From Synechococcus sp. Tobar12-5m-g (lineage in GTDB: Bacteria > Cyanobacteriota > Cyanobacteriia > PCC-6307 > Cyanobiaceae), in assembly GCF_024345415.1 (NCBI RefSeq), contig NZ_JAGQBB010000001.1, positions 124,001-188,000 of the forward strand: a stretch of DNA of 64,000 nucleotides, given 5' to 3'. The position numbers were made by a program, and so were the translations under genes. Numbering within the stretch: the first letter of the stretch is position 1; every line of letters starts with the position of its first letter. Under the pieces are notes generated by a model. That model worked only from the letters and a program-made list of their open reading frames with translations. It searched no databases and was not told where the DNA came from. Positions 54,289 to 63,662 of the stretch are shown in pieces.

Positions 54289-56876
54289 GCGTTGAGCGAA
54301 CGCCGGTAGAACCAGCCCTTCGCCGTCTCAGCCGAAAGCACATAGGCAAGCAGGATCAGGGCCAGCAGGGCCAGGAAACTCGGGGGCAGGGGAACGAAGC
54401 CGAAGGGAGCCGCCAACGGCGAATAGGGCATCAGCAAGGTCAGCAGCACCACCACCATGGTGGCGGCCACCAGCGAGCGGGAAGGCCGGCTGCGCAGCAA
54501 GAGGCCCCGGGTGCGGATCACCAGCACGATCGAGGCCGCCGAGATCACCGACTCCATGAACCAGCCGGTGCGGAACTGGGCCGCATCCGCCTTCAGCACC
54601 CAGAGCAGCACGGCGAAGGTGAGGTAGTCGAAGACCGAACTCACCAGCCCGAAGGTGAGCATGAACCGTTTGATGAAGGGAATGCTCCAGCGGCGCGGTC
54701 GATCGATCCAGTCGGGATCGACCCGGTCGCTGGCGATCGTCATCTCCGGCAGGTCGGTGAGCAGGTTGGTGAGCAGGATCTGCTTGGGAAGCAGCGGCAG
54801 GAACGGAAGCAGCAGCGACGCTCCAGCCATGGAGAACATGTTGCCGAAGTTGGCGCTGGTGGCCATGAACACGTACTTGAGCGTGTTGGCAAAGGTGCGC
54901 CGCCCCTCACGGATGCCGGCTTGGAGCACGGCCAGATCGGCCTCCAGCAGCACGATGTCGGCAGCCTCCCGGGCCACGTCCACCGCCCCCTGCACCGACA
55001 GGCTCACATCGGCGGCGTGCAGGGCCGGCGCGTCGTTGATGCCATCCCCCATGTAGCCCACCACAGGGCCGGCGCGGCGCAGGGCACGGATCAGCCGCTC
55101 CTTCTGGTTCGGCTCGATCTCGGCGAACACATCCACCTCCTGGGCCCGCACCGACAGGGCCGCCTCGTTCAACTGGTGAAGCTCGAGGCCCGTGAGCACC
55201 TCCGGGTTGCGCAGCCCGGCTTCACGGCCGATCCGGGCCGCCACCAGGGCGTTGTCGCCGGTGATCAGCTTGAGCCGCACCCCCATCCGCTCCAGTTCGA
55301 CCACCGTCTGGTGGATGCCGGGCTTGAGCGGATCGCTGAGGGCCACCAGGCCGAGGAAGGTCATGCCCGTTTCCGCCTGCCGGTCAACGACCACCGGATC
55401 CTCCGGAGCGGCGTCCTCCCAGCGGCGCACTGCCACCCCGAGCAGCCGGTATCCCTCGGCGCTGGTTTCGCCGTAGCGGCGAAGGATCTCCGGCTCCGCC
55501 GCCGCCATCGGAACGGTGGAGCCATCGGCCAGCTCGGCCCGATCGCACACTTCCAACACCTTGGTGAGGGCCCCCTTGGTGATCAGGATGGAGTGGCCTG
55601 AATGGCGGGCCAGGATGCTCTGGCGCTTGCGGCTGAAGTCGAAGGGAATCTCGTCGAGCTTGCTCCAGGCGGAGAGGTCGGTGCTGCCATCACCAACAAT
55701 CGCGGTGTCGATTGGATTGGCAAAGCCGGACTGAAAGGAGGCGTTCACGACCGCATGCAGCTGAACCCGCGCGCTGGGCTCACCATCGATGCCGCTGCAG
55801 CATTGAACCCGGGCACAGCCCTCCGTGAGGGTGCCGGTCTTGTCGGAGCAGAGGATCGACATGCTGCCGAAGTTCTCGATCGCGGCAAGCCGCTTCACGA
55901 TCACCCGCTGCTTGGCCATGCGCCGCGCCCCCTGGGCCAGGTTGACGCTGATGATCGCCGGCAGCAGCTGGGGCGTCAGCCCCACCCCCAGGGCCAGGGC
56001 AAACAGGAAGGAGTCGACGACCGGTCGTTGCAGGTAGACGTTGAGGGCAAAGATGACGAACATCATCACCAGCGTCACCTCCAGCAGCAGAGTGCCGAAC
56101 TGCCGCACGCCCCGCTCGAACTCCGTTTCCGGGCTGCGCAGGCGCAGACGGGCGGCGATCGAGCCGTAGGCCGTATCGGCACCGGTGTGCACCACCACCG
56201 CCGTACCGGTGCCACTCACCACATGGGTGCCAAAGAACAGCACGTTTCCCCGCTCCGCCGGGGACGCCGCCGCCGCCGCCTCGCCAGGATGCTTGCTGAC
56301 CGGAAAACTCTCACCGGTGAGGCTGGCCTCGTCAAGGCTGAGATCACGCTCCTCGATCAGGCGGCAATCGGCGGGGATGCCGGCCCCGGCCGAGAGCACC
56401 AGCAGGTCTCCGGGCACCAGGTCGGCCGCGGGGATGCGCTGCTCGGCCCCGTCGCGACGCACGCAGGTGGTGGTTTCCACGGTCTGGAGCAAGGTCTGCA
56501 CCGCCCGGGCCGCCCCCTGCTCCTGCCAGAAACCGAGCAGGCCGCTGATCAGCACGATCACCAGGATGATCAGACCGTCGGTGGGGGAATCCAGCAGGAA
56601 GGAGAGCGCTGCCGCCGCCGCCAGGATCAGGATGATCGGACTGACGAACTGCCGCAGCAGCAGCAGGGCGGCGCCCCCCCTTTGCGGGGGGGCCAGCAGA
56701 TTCGGCCCCCCGGCCCTGAGCCGTCGAGAGGCCTCCAGTGCCGTGAGCCCCCGGGGCCCCGTGGCCAGGTCCGCCAGCAGCAGCTCGAGCGGCTGGCTCC
56801 AGAACGGTGTGGGGGTATTTCCGGGCTTCACGGTGCGGGGTGGCCTCCACCAGGCCACGATCCTCCCCCAGGACAC
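54285..56876 (-). CDS. mgtA: magnesium-translocating P-type ATPase (MgtA type)
   Basis: This is a P3B-type ATPase of 863 residues. Conserved blocks are SLTGESFPVSKH (actuator), SDKTGTLTEG (phosphorylation Asp), KLITGDNALVAA and VGYMGDGINDAPALHAADV. Ten membrane segments are expected. MgtA/MgtB-type pumps import magnesium with the ion gradient. Other metals cannot be excluded. The promoter should lie in the 142 nt gap to the small divergent frame at 57019. Confidence 0.9.
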   Translation of the reverse strand: MSWGRIVAWWRPPRTVKPGNTPTPFWSQPLELLLADLATGPRGLTALEASRRLRAGGPNLLAPPQRGGAALLLLRQFVSPIILILAAAAALSFLLDSPTDGLIILVIVLISGLLGFWQEQGAARAVQTLLQTVETTTCVRRDGAEQRIPAADLVPGDLLVLSAGAGIPADCRLIEERDLSLDEASLTGESFPVSKHPGEAAAAASPAERGNVLFFGTHVVSGTGTAVVVHTGADTAYGSIAARLRLRSPETEFERGVRQFGTLLLEVTLVMMFVIFALNVYLQRPVVDSFLFALALGVGLTPQLLPAIISVNLAQGARRMAKQRVIVKRLAAIENFGSMSILCSDKTGTLTEGCARVQCCSGIDGEPSARVQLHAVVNASFQSGFANPIDTAIVGDGSTDLSAWSKLDEIPFDFSRKRQSILARHSGHSILITKGALTKVLEVCDRAELADGSTVPMAAAEPEILRRYGETSAEGYRLLGVAVRRWEDAAPEDPVVVDRQAETGMTFLGLVALSDPLKPGIHQTVVELERMGVRLKLITGDNALVAARIGREAGLRNPEVLTGLELHQLNEAALSVRAQEVDVFAEIEPNQKERLIRALRRAGPVVGYMGDGINDAPALHAADVSLSVQGAVDVAREAADIVLLEADLAVLQAGIREGRRTFANTLKYVFMATSANFGNMFSMAGASLLLPFLPLLPKQILLTNLLTDLPEMTIASDRVDPDWIDRPRRWSIPFIKRFMLTFGLVSSVFDYLTFAVLLWVLKADAAQFRTGWFMESVISAASIVLVIRTRGLLLRSRPSRSLVAATMVVVLLTLLMPYSPLAAPFGFVPLPPSFLALLALILLAYVLSAETAKGWFYRRSLNA

Positions 56877-57018
56877 GCTTCAGGCCAGCAAACCACTCGG
56901 GGATGAAGCAGCTGCTGGGCGGTCTTTCCCACGGGCTGAAAAGGCCGACGACCGATGCAGACCCTGGACAGAACTGTTATGGTTGATACGGAATTTCTGA
57001 GCTGATGCTCGTTCTGCC

Positions 57019-57201
57019 ATGGCCAAAGCTCCCTCCAACTCAGCTGCCCGTCAGGCTTCGCTAATCAACTCCTTGCAGCTGCGCTACGCCGCCGCCGTGG
57101 CCCACGGTGACGCCGAGGCGAAGCTGGCCCTGTTCAGGGAAGCCGCCTATCTCGACATCAGACCCGAGCTGCTGGAGCCGGCCTCGTTGGCGGCAGGCTG
57201 A
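57019..57201 (+). CDS. small hypothetical protein
   Basis: This is a 60-residue frame, helical (ASLINSLQLRYAAAVAHGDAEAKLALFREAAYLD in pieces: LINSLQLRYAAAVAHGD, AKLALFREAAYLD). It is divergent from mgtA, and its last 55 nt are antisense to the Rieske oxygenase 3' end. The composition looks like a real helical hairpin protein. I do not recognise it. Confidence 0.5.
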   Translation: MAKAPSNSAARQASLINSLQLRYAAAVAHGDAEAKLALFREAAYLDIRPELLEPASLAAG

Positions 57202-58325
57202 TCCAGGCCTGATCGCCCCAGGGCCTCCCGGTAGAACGCCTGGTGGTGCAGGATCCGACGTTCCAGCCGATGGGCCGGGCCGGGCCTGAACCCCTCGCTC
57301 CCATAGGCCCGTTGGGCCGATTCCACCAGGGCGCGGTCCTCTTCGAGGAACGCTGTCATCTCCTCCAGCTGGGACTCGGCCCCGGCCAGTGGTGGCGTCG
57401 AGCCAGCCAGGGTCAGCTCCATCCGGCAGCGATCCAGCCCTTCCGGATGGAAGCCGAGCAGGGCCGTGGTGCCATCGGGCCAGAGCAGAACGTGGTTCCA
57501 GGGGGGCACCGAGAAGGTGAGAAAGTCCCCCGCGGGTCGTTCGTCGCCGGCTGCCGGAGGGGTGAGCGGGGTGGCCAGCAGGTTGCACCAGCGCCCGAAC
57601 CCATGCCGGTAGGCGCTCACGGGGCCCTGGATGCGGTGCAGGGTGGTGGGATGGGCAATGGCGACGTGGTAGTCGTCGAGGGTGTTGTCGTGGGCGACCT
57701 TCCAGTTGCAGGCCAGGCTGAGCTGGCGGCGGCCCCAGAGCACCGCCGCCGCGCCCGGATCAGGCGGTGCTCCAGGGGCGCCGACACTCCAGCCCCCCTG
57801 CTCCCTCAGGAGATCCAGTTGTTCGGCAAGGGATGGACCCAGATCAGCGGCGACGGTCTCAGCGCCCCGCGCCGGCAGGCGCACCCAGAGGAAGGGCCCG
57901 CCCTCCGCGATCTCGATCGGGCTCAGGTCCCAGTGGCGGCGTTCGAAAGGCGCACAGAACTCCCCCTCACGGGCGGCCGCCAGCAGACGGCCATCCGGGG
58001 CGTAGGTCCAGCCGTGGTAGGGGCAGATCAGCTTGCGGCAGGGGTTCCGGGCGCTCCCCGGCGCCAGCAGGGCCACGCCCCGGTGGGGGCACTGGTTCAG
58101 GAAGACCCGCGGCCCGGCACCGGGCGGATGGGTGAGCAGCAACTCCACCCCCAGCAGCGCGCGGCTGAGCGCCGCCCCCTCGGGAAGCTCCGTCAGCAGC
58201 GCCAGCGGATGCCAGAACTGCCGCGCGTAGACATCCCGCTCCCACTGGGCAACCCGGGGGGAGACATACAGCTCGGCGCCAAGAAAGGGGGCAGCCGGGG
58301 GGGGCGTGGCCAGGGAAGTGCTCAT
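57147..58325 (-). CDS. Rieske non-heme iron oxygenase, alpha subunit
   Basis: This is a 392-residue aromatic-ring-hydroxylating-type or N-demethylating-type oxygenase. The Rieske [2Fe-2S] ligands are Cys79-His81 (NQCPHRGVALL) and Cys101-His104 (CPYHGWTY). The mononuclear iron site is His220 and His225 (DDYHVAIAH), with a C-terminal Asp near residue 334 (EEDRALVESAQ). No reductase gene is adjacent. It is the last gene of the operon, 45 nt after the ABC ATPase. The substrate is unknown; N-alkylated nitrogen compounds are plausible from context. Confidence 0.9.
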   Translation of the reverse strand: MSTSLATPPPAAPFLGAELYVSPRVAQWERDVYARQFWHPLALLTELPEGAALSRALLGVELLLTHPPGAGPRVFLNQCPHRGVALLAPGSARNPCRKLICPYHGWTYAPDGRLLAAAREGEFCAPFERRHWDLSPIEIAEGGPFLWVRLPARGAETVAADLGPSLAEQLDLLREQGGWSVGAPGAPPDPGAAAVLWGRRQLSLACNWKVAHDNTLDDYHVAIAHPTTLHRIQGPVSAYRHGFGRWCNLLATPLTPPAAGDERPAGDFLTFSVPPWNHVLLWPDGTTALLGFHPEGLDRCRMELTLAGSTPPLAGAESQLEEMTAFLEEDRALVESAQRAYGSEGFRPGPAHRLERRILHHQAFYREALGRSGLDQPAANEAGSSSSGLMSR

Positions 58326-58370
58326 GGCGCTTTGGCTTGGAGGCTCAGATGGGCTGCTCAGCCTGGGGAC

Positions 58371-59141
58371 TTAAGCCGGTACACCGGCATCGAGGCTGCG
58401 CAGGCAGCCCGCCAGCTCCTCCCGCAACTCCAGGAATGGCCTTGACACGCGCAGGTGGGCCAGGTTCGAGCGATCGAGCTGGGCGGCGACGGTGCGAATG
58501 ATCCGTCCAGGCCGCGGCGCCATGATGTGCACGCGTTGGGCCAGCAGCAGCGCCTCCTCGACGTCGTGGGTGATGAGCAGCGCCGTCAGGCCGGTGCGCT
58601 CCCAGAGCTGGTAAAGGAACTCCTGCATCGACTCACGGATCTGCAGATCCAGGGCGCCGAAGGGCTCATCCAGCAGCAGCACCTTCGGATCGGCCGCCAG
58701 GGCTCTGGCGATCGCCACGCGCTGCTGCATGCCGCCGGAGAGCTCCCGCGGCAGACGCCGCCCGGCATCCGACAGCCCCACCACCTCCAGGAAGTAGGCG
58801 GTGCGCTCGTTCACCTCCCGCTTGGGACGGCCCTGGAGTTGCATGCCGAAGGCCACGTTCTCGGCGGCGCTCAGCCAGGGGTAGAGGCTGTATTTCTGGA
58901 ACACCATGCCGCGATCGGAGCCCGGGCCCCTGACGGGCCTGCCATCGACGGTGATCGAGCCCGTGCTGGAGCGCTCCAGGCCAGCCACCAGCCGCATCAC
59001 CGTGGACTTGCCCGAGCCCGAACTGCCCACCAGGGCCACGAACTCGCCCGAGTCGAGCTCAAGATTGATGTCGTCGAGCACCAGCTTGGCCCTGGGGCCA
59101 TGGCCGAAGGTCTTGCTGACGCCGGATACCGAGAGGTGCAT
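58371..59141 (-). CDS. NitT/TauT-type ABC transporter ATPase (guanidine-type importer)
   Basis: This is a 256-residue ABC ATPase. Walker A is VGSSGSGKSTVM, the Q-loop is MVFQKYSLYPWL, the signature is LSGGMQQRVAIARALA, and Walker B is VLLLDEPFGALD, followed by LLITHDVEEALLLA. The length is that of the NitT/TauT subfamily without a C-terminal extension. It follows the permease by 16 nt and serves the importer in this operon. Confidence 0.92.
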   Translation of the reverse strand: MHLSVSGVSKTFGHGPRAKLVLDDINLELDSGEFVALVGSSGSGKSTVMRLVAGLERSSTGSITVDGRPVRGPGSDRGMVFQKYSLYPWLSAAENVAFGMQLQGRPKREVNERTAYFLEVVGLSDAGRRLPRELSGGMQQRVAIARALAADPKVLLLDEPFGALDLQIRESMQEFLYQLWERTGLTALLITHDVEEALLLAQRVHIMAPRPGRIIRTVAAQLDRSNLAHLRVSRPFLELREELAGCLRSLDAGVPA

Positions 59142-59157
59142 GGGTGAAGTGGCGGTG

Positions 59158-59979
59158 TCAGTTGGCCCAGGAGCAGGCGCGGCGCATCAGCAGCCGGAAG
59201 CCCAGATCGATCGCCAGGCCGATCAGCCCGATCACGATCAGGCCAACGAAGATCTCATCGGTGCGCAGGAAGCGCTGGGCCAGGGAAATGCGTTTGCCCA
59301 GACCCTCGTTGGCAGCCACCAGCTCCGCCACGATCACCAGATTCCAGGCCGAGGCCATGTTGATGCGATAGGCATCGATCACCTGGGGAGCGATGAAGGG
59401 CGCCACCACCTTCGTGACGATCTGGAAGCCGTGGCCCCCGAGCGTGAGGGCGGTTTCGCGGAGTTCGGAGGGCACGAACTTCACCGAATCCATGATCATC
59501 AAGGTGTTGAAGAACACGGTGCCGATGAAGATCAACAGGATCTTGGGCTCTTCCCCGAGGCCGAAGTAGATGATCAGCAGGGGGATGAAGGCGGGAGCGG
59601 GCATGTAGCGGATCAGGCCCATCAACGGCTCCAGCAGCTGACAGATCACGCGGCTGCAGCCCATGGCGATGCCGATCGGCAGCGACACCAGAGCCGAGAG
59701 GGCGAAGCCCGCCCCCACCCGGCCCACACTGGCCAGCAGGTCCTTGATCAGGATGCCGCGGGCGTACTGTTCGCTGCCCGCCTTCCAGACAGCCTCGGGG
59801 CTGGGCAGGAAGAGCTTGTCCACCAGGCCGCTGCCGGCGATCAGCTGCCAGACCAGCAGGACGGCAAGGATGCCGATCAGCCCGAGCGACCAGGGGTGGC
59901 CCAGCCAGCGGCGCCATGCTGCGGCGTCGAGAGCGTTGGCCGATCGGGCCTTGCCAGCTGTTGTTGACGTGGAGCTCAC
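59158..59979 (-). CDS. NitT/TauT-type ABC transporter permease (guanidine-type importer)
   Basis: This is a 273-residue inner-membrane permease of the binding-protein-dependent type. The EAA-like loop is VPSELRETALTLGGHGFQIV, and about six hydrophobic segments are visible (e.g. LGLIGILAVLLVWQLIAG). The gene overlaps the binding-protein gene by 4 nt and precedes the ATPase by 16 nt. The three parts form a complete importer. Confidence 0.92.
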   Translation of the reverse strand: MSSTSTTAGKARSANALDAAAWRRWLGHPWSLGLIGILAVLLVWQLIAGSGLVDKLFLPSPEAVWKAGSEQYARGILIKDLLASVGRVGAGFALSALVSLPIGIAMGCSRVICQLLEPLMGLIRYMPAPAFIPLLIIYFGLGEEPKILLIFIGTVFFNTLMIMDSVKFVPSELRETALTLGGHGFQIVTKVVAPFIAPQVIDAYRINMASAWNLVIVAELVAANEGLGKRISLAQRFLRTDEIFVGLIVIGLIGLAIDLGFRLLMRRACSWAN

Positions 59980-60992
59980 TTGGCGGCGTCCACGAAGGTG
60001 GAGTTGAGCAGTTTGCCCAGCTCGGGCTTGGTCTTGGCCAGACCCGTTTCCACCAGGAAGGCACTGATCTGCTCAGCCGCATAGGGCAGGTGCGTCATGG
60101 TGGTGCCGGGTTTGAAGTTGGTGCGGTTCTCCTCGAGGGTCTGGATCGTGGTGCCGGCGTCGTAGGCCTTGAATTCGGCTTCGCTCACGCCGGAGCGTTC
60201 AACAAGAATCGGCAGGGTGCCGGCTGGGTCGTCCTTGATGGTCTTGAGGGTGGCGAACCAGGCATCGACGATCTTCTGGATCTTCTCGGGGTTCTTGGCG
60301 ACGAACTCCGTGCGGCAAACCAGCAGGTCGCTGATCGCGCCGGGATGGTCCTTGGAGGTGCTGAGCGCCTTGCTGCCGGGGCGCTTGAGCGCCTGGGTGG
60401 TGAAGGGGGCGTAGACGCCGGCCGCATCGATCTTGCCGGCGGCGAAGGCGGCGGCAGCGGCGCCGGTTTCCAAGGGAACGAAGGTGATGTCTTTGGCGGA
60501 AAGGCCACCGTCCTTGAGCACTTTGAGCAGCAGGAAGTGGTCGACGGTGCCTTCCTCAGCGGCCACCTTCTTGCCCTTGAGGCCGGCCACGGAGGTGATC
60601 TCCTTGGCGGCGATGATCTGGTCGTTGCCGGTGGAGAAGTCGTTCTGGAGCACAACCTGCAGGTCGGCGCCACCGGCGATCGAGCTGATCGTGTCGTTCA
60701 GCGTTTGGCTGTTGCAGTCGAGCTGGCCGGCGTTGAGGGCGTTGATCGAATCGAGGTAGCCGTCGAACCACTGCATCGCCACGGGCACACCCTGGGCCTC
60801 GAAGAGTTTCTTGTCTTCGGTGACCTTCCAGGGGAACCAGCCGGGCCAGGCGCTGTAGCCAATCTTGATGGGGGTGTCCTGGCTGACGGGTTTCTGGCAA
60901 CCCACCAGCAGGCCGGCGGAGAGGGCGGCCGCCACAGCTGAGGCAACTAGGCGGTTGCGGGAGGAGCGACGGCAGAGTGGGAAGCGCTTCAT
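59976..60992 (-). CDS. ABC transporter substrate-binding lipoprotein (guanidine-type importer)
   Basis: This is a 338-residue NitT/TauT-type binding protein. The lipobox is GLLVGC with Cys32. The mature protein starts IKIGYSAWPGWFPWKVTEDKKLF, and DCNSQTLNDTISSIAGGADLQVVL follows. The GWFPW segment near the N-terminus, which would contact a small cation, resembles the binding proteins next to guanidine hydrolase genes, as I recall them. The gene is first of the transporter block, 63 nt after the glutamine synthetase gene. Confidence 0.9.
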   Translation of the reverse strand: MKRFPLCRRSSRNRLVASAVAAALSAGLLVGCQKPVSQDTPIKIGYSAWPGWFPWKVTEDKKLFEAQGVPVAMQWFDGYLDSINALNAGQLDCNSQTLNDTISSIAGGADLQVVLQNDFSTGNDQIIAAKEITSVAGLKGKKVAAEEGTVDHFLLLKVLKDGGLSAKDITFVPLETGAAAAAFAAGKIDAAGVYAPFTTQALKRPGSKALSTSKDHPGAISDLLVCRTEFVAKNPEKIQKIVDAWFATLKTIKDDPAGTLPILVERSGVSEAEFKAYDAGTTIQTLEENRTNFKPGTTMTHLPYAAEQISAFLVETGLAKTKPELGKLLNSTFVDAAK

Positions 60993-61055
60993 GTTGATAA
61001 GGGGATGAGGGGGTAGTGATGGGCGATGAACAGTGCTGGGCCGATGTGGTGTGGG

Positions 61056-62462
61056 CTAAAAGAATTCGAGATAGCGCTTGCGTTCCCATTCGGAAACGGC
61101 GCCGTGGTACGACTCCCATTCCCCGCGTTTGTAGGCGACGAAGGACTCGAACATGGCATCACCGAATACGCTTCTCGAGAGTGAATCGGCAGCAAAGGCC
61201 TCAATCGCCTCACCGAGGGTGCGCGGGAGCATGGCAATGCCACGCTCGGCTAATTGCTCAGGGCTGAGGGTGTAGGCGTTCACCAGGTTGGCGGGGCCTG
61301 GATCGAGCCCTTCGCGGATGCCTTCCAGGCCTGCCGCCAGGATCATCGCTCCCCCCAGGTAGGGATTGGCGGCACTGTCGGCGGCGCGGCATTCCACCCG
61401 ACCGCCCGGGGAAGGGATACGCAGCATGTTGGTGCGGTTGTTGTTGCCGTAGCAGATGAACACCGGCGCCCAGGTGAAGCCGCTCATCGAGCCCTGGGCC
61501 ACCAGCCGCTTGTAGCTGTTGACCGTGGGGGCGATCACGGCGCAGATCGCCGGGGCATGGCGGAGCACTCCCGCGATGAACGACTTGGCCAGATCGCTGA
61601 CGCTGGCTGGCGCGCCGGAGGGGCAGACGAACAGGTTGGCGCCGCTGCCCAGGTCCGCCAGGGACATGTTGTAGTGGGCGCCACTGCCGGTGCGGTCGCT
61701 GAAGGGCTTGGGCATGAACGAGGCCACCAGCCCATGGGGGCGCACGATCTCCTTGGCCATCAGCCGGAAGAAGGTGAGCCGGTCGGCCATGGTGAGCACG
61801 TCGGCGTAGTCGAAGTCGATCTCGAACTGGCCGGGGCCGTCCTCGTGATCGAAGGAGTAAACTCCCCAGCCGAGGCCATTCATGGCGCTCAACAGTTCAT
61901 CGAGCCACTCCAGGTTGTCGAGCAGCCCCACCACGTCATAGGCGGGCTTGTCGAGCACATCACGCTCGCTGTAGGGCGCGAGCTGGCCATCGGGGCCCTG
62001 GCGCAGCACGAAGAACTCGGTTTCGATCCCCAGGTTGAAGCGGTAACCCATGGCGGCGGCCTGGGCGCGGACGCGGTTCAAGATGTTGCGGCTGCAGGCC
62101 TCGAACGGGGCGCCGTTGAGCTGGAGGTTGCTGGCCAGCCAGGCCACATCCGGCTTCCAGGGCAGCACCGTGGCGCTGGCGGGGTCGGGCACGGCGGCCA
62201 CCTCGTCGTCGCTCACCTCCTGGGGGACGCCATCGAGGGCGGCGCCCGTGAACAACTCGGAGCCGCGCAGCATCTGGCCCAGGTGGGCGAGGGGTACGGC
62301 CTTGGCCTTGCTGACGCCGTGCAGGTCGACGAAGGAGGCGAGGGCGTAGCGCACACCCTTGGCGGCCAGCTGGGCCTTGAGATCGGTCGCGCCGCTGCTG
62401 CCCGTCACTGGAGTGCTGGCCGTTGGGTGGGCGGCCATGGGATCGGAGATGGACAAGCTCAT
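61056..62462 (-). CDS. glnT: type III glutamine synthetase-like glutamate-amine ligase
   Basis: This is a 468-residue GS-fold enzyme of the group called type III glutamate-ammonia ligase. Active-site motifs are [51 protein letters not shown] and [15 protein letters not shown]. It may make glutamine or gamma-glutamyl-amides such as gamma-glutamylmethylamide. Here it may assimilate ammonium released in the operon. Its start overlaps the hypB-like stop (ATGA), and it is 63 nt from the binding-protein gene. Confidence 0.9.
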   Translation of the reverse strand: MSLSISDPMAAHPTASTPVTGSSGATDLKAQLAAKGVRYALASFVDLHGVSKAKAVPLAHLGQMLRGSELFTGAALDGVPQEVSDDEVAAVPDPASATVLPWKPDVAWLASNLQLNGAPFEACSRNILNRVRAQAAAMGYRFNLGIETEFFVLRQGPDGQLAPYSERDVLDKPAYDVVGLLDNLEWLDELLSAMNGLGWGVYSFDHEDGPGQFEIDFDYADVLTMADRLTFFRLMAKEIVRPHGLVASFMPKPFSDRTGSGAHYNMSLADLGSGANLFVCPSGAPASVSDLAKSFIAGVLRHAPAICAVIAPTVNSYKRLVAQGSMSGFTWAPVFICYGNNNRTNMLRIPSPGGRVECRAADSAANPYLGGAMILAAGLEGIREGLDPGPANLVNAYTLSPEQLAERGIAMLPRTLGEAIEAFAADSLSRSVFGDAMFESFVAYKRGEWESYHGAVSEWERKRYLEFF

Positions 62463-63223
62463 CGGGTCACCAGGGCGGGGAAGGGGATGTCGTTGATGGC
62501 TTGCGTCGTTGGTTCAGTGGTTGGTTCAGAGGCTGGTTCGCTGGCGGTGCGCACTGCCGCCACCTGCTCCAGCAGCCACTGGTGCCAGGCGCCAAGGCCC
62601 TCACCGCTGCTGGCGGAGAGCAGGAACACCTGGGCCCGGGGATTCACCTGTTGCACGTGCTCCACGAAGCGTTCCACCTGCACGGGAAGGTAAGGGAGCA
62701 GATCGATCTTGGTGATCAGCACGCAGTCCGCCTCGCGAAACATCACCGGGTACTTGAGCGGCTTGTCCTCGCCCTCGGTGACGCTGAGCAGGGCCACCTT
62801 GAGGTGCTCACCCACCTCGAACTCGGCCGGGCAGACCAGGTTGCCCACGTTTTCCACCCAGAGCAGATCCAGCGAGGCCGGATCGAGGCGCTGCTGGAGC
62901 AGCTTGAGGCCACCGCTCACCATCGAGGCATCCAGGTGGCAGGCGCGGCCGGTGGTGATCGGCACCACCGGCACCCCCACCGCCTCCAAGCGCTGGGCGT
63001 CCAGATGGGTGGTCATGTCGCCCTCGAGCACGGCCATCTCCAACTGGGGGGCAAGGGCGGTGATCGTGCGCTCCAGCAGGGAGGTCTTGCCGGCGCCGGG
63101 GCTGCTCATCACGTTCAGGCAGAGCAGGCGCCAGGCATCGAAGTGCTCGCGGTTGTGCTCGGCCCGGTGCTGGTTGGCGGCCAGCAGGTTGATTCCGAGC
63201 GTGTCGCTGAGGGGCATGTGCAT
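62459..63223 (-). CDS. HypB-like nickel-insertion GTPase (GhaB type)
   Basis: This is a 254-residue G3E-type GTPase from ATG at 63223 ([19 protein letters not shown]). The P-loop is [12 protein letters not shown], the metal site is [11 protein letters not shown] (Cys-His pair), and [13 protein letters not shown] and [10 protein letters not shown] follow. The N-terminal CxxCGC nickel site of hydrogenase HypB is absent, and the C-terminus has a Ser/Thr/Pro tail. Location beside a ureohydrolase points to nickel insertion into that enzyme rather than a hydrogenase. Confidence 0.9.
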   Translation of the reverse strand: MHMPLSDTLGINLLAANQHRAEHNREHFDAWRLLCLNVMSSPGAGKTSLLERTITALAPQLEMAVLEGDMTTHLDAQRLEAVGVPVVPITTGRACHLDASMVSGGLKLLQQRLDPASLDLLWVENVGNLVCPAEFEVGEHLKVALLSVTEGEDKPLKYPVMFREADCVLITKIDLLPYLPVQVERFVEHVQQVNPRAQVFLLSASSGEGLGAWHQWLLEQVAAVRTASEPASEPTTEPTTQAINDIPFPALVTR

Positions 63224-63227
63224 GGGA

Positions 63228-63659
63228 TCAGGGCGCTGAGGACAGGGCTGGGGTAGGGACTGCGATGAGGGCCGCGGCCTGGGGCGCCTCAGGCGAGGTT
63301 GCGTCGTGGAGCTGGTAGTCGATCGAGCGGATCCGCAGCTCACGTCCGGAGACGATCTCCTCCATCGGGTGATCGCAGCAGGGGGAGCGGTAGGCGTTCC
63401 CCTGGTCGGGGTCGTAGATCGCTTCGCAGCGCAGGCAGCGGGCCCGCAGCGGGATCGATTCGATCCGCAGTTCCGACCCCTCCAGCCAGCTGCCCCGCAC
63501 TCCGGTGCCGTAGGTGAACACCAGCGCTTCGGGCTCCACACAAGTGAAGGTGCCCACTTGCAGGTGCACCACTCTCACCTCAGGTTCCTGGGGCCGATGC
63601 TGTCCTTTCCATTCATTGAGGGAGAGCAGCAGGCACCTGGTCATGTCGACTTCATGCAT
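63228..63659 (-). CDS. HypA-like nickel chaperone (GhaA type)
   Basis: This is a 143-residue protein. It begins MHEVDM, giving the nickel-binding Met-His-Glu N-terminus of HypA. The zinc site is [13 protein letters not shown] and SPCCDHP, and [10 protein letters not shown] is conserved. The C-terminal 25 residues are an Ala/Pro-rich extension. It starts 3 nt after the ureohydrolase stop, and hypB follows 4 nt later, so the three are clearly co-expressed. No hydrogenase genes are nearby. Confidence 0.9.
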   Translation of the reverse strand: MHEVDMTRCLLLSLNEWKGQHRPQEPEVRVVHLQVGTFTCVEPEALVFTYGTGVRGSWLEGSELRIESIPLRARCLRCEAIYDPDQGNAYRSPCCDHPMEEIVSGRELRIRSIDYQLHDATSPEAPQAAALIAVPTPALSSAP

Positions 63660-63662
63660 GGC

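Noticed and set aside
62459-63659. HypA/HypB as hydrogenase maturation genes
   Set aside because: No hydrogenase structural or other hyp genes are present, and the direct linkage is to a ureohydrolase. A role in guanidine hydrolase activation fits better.
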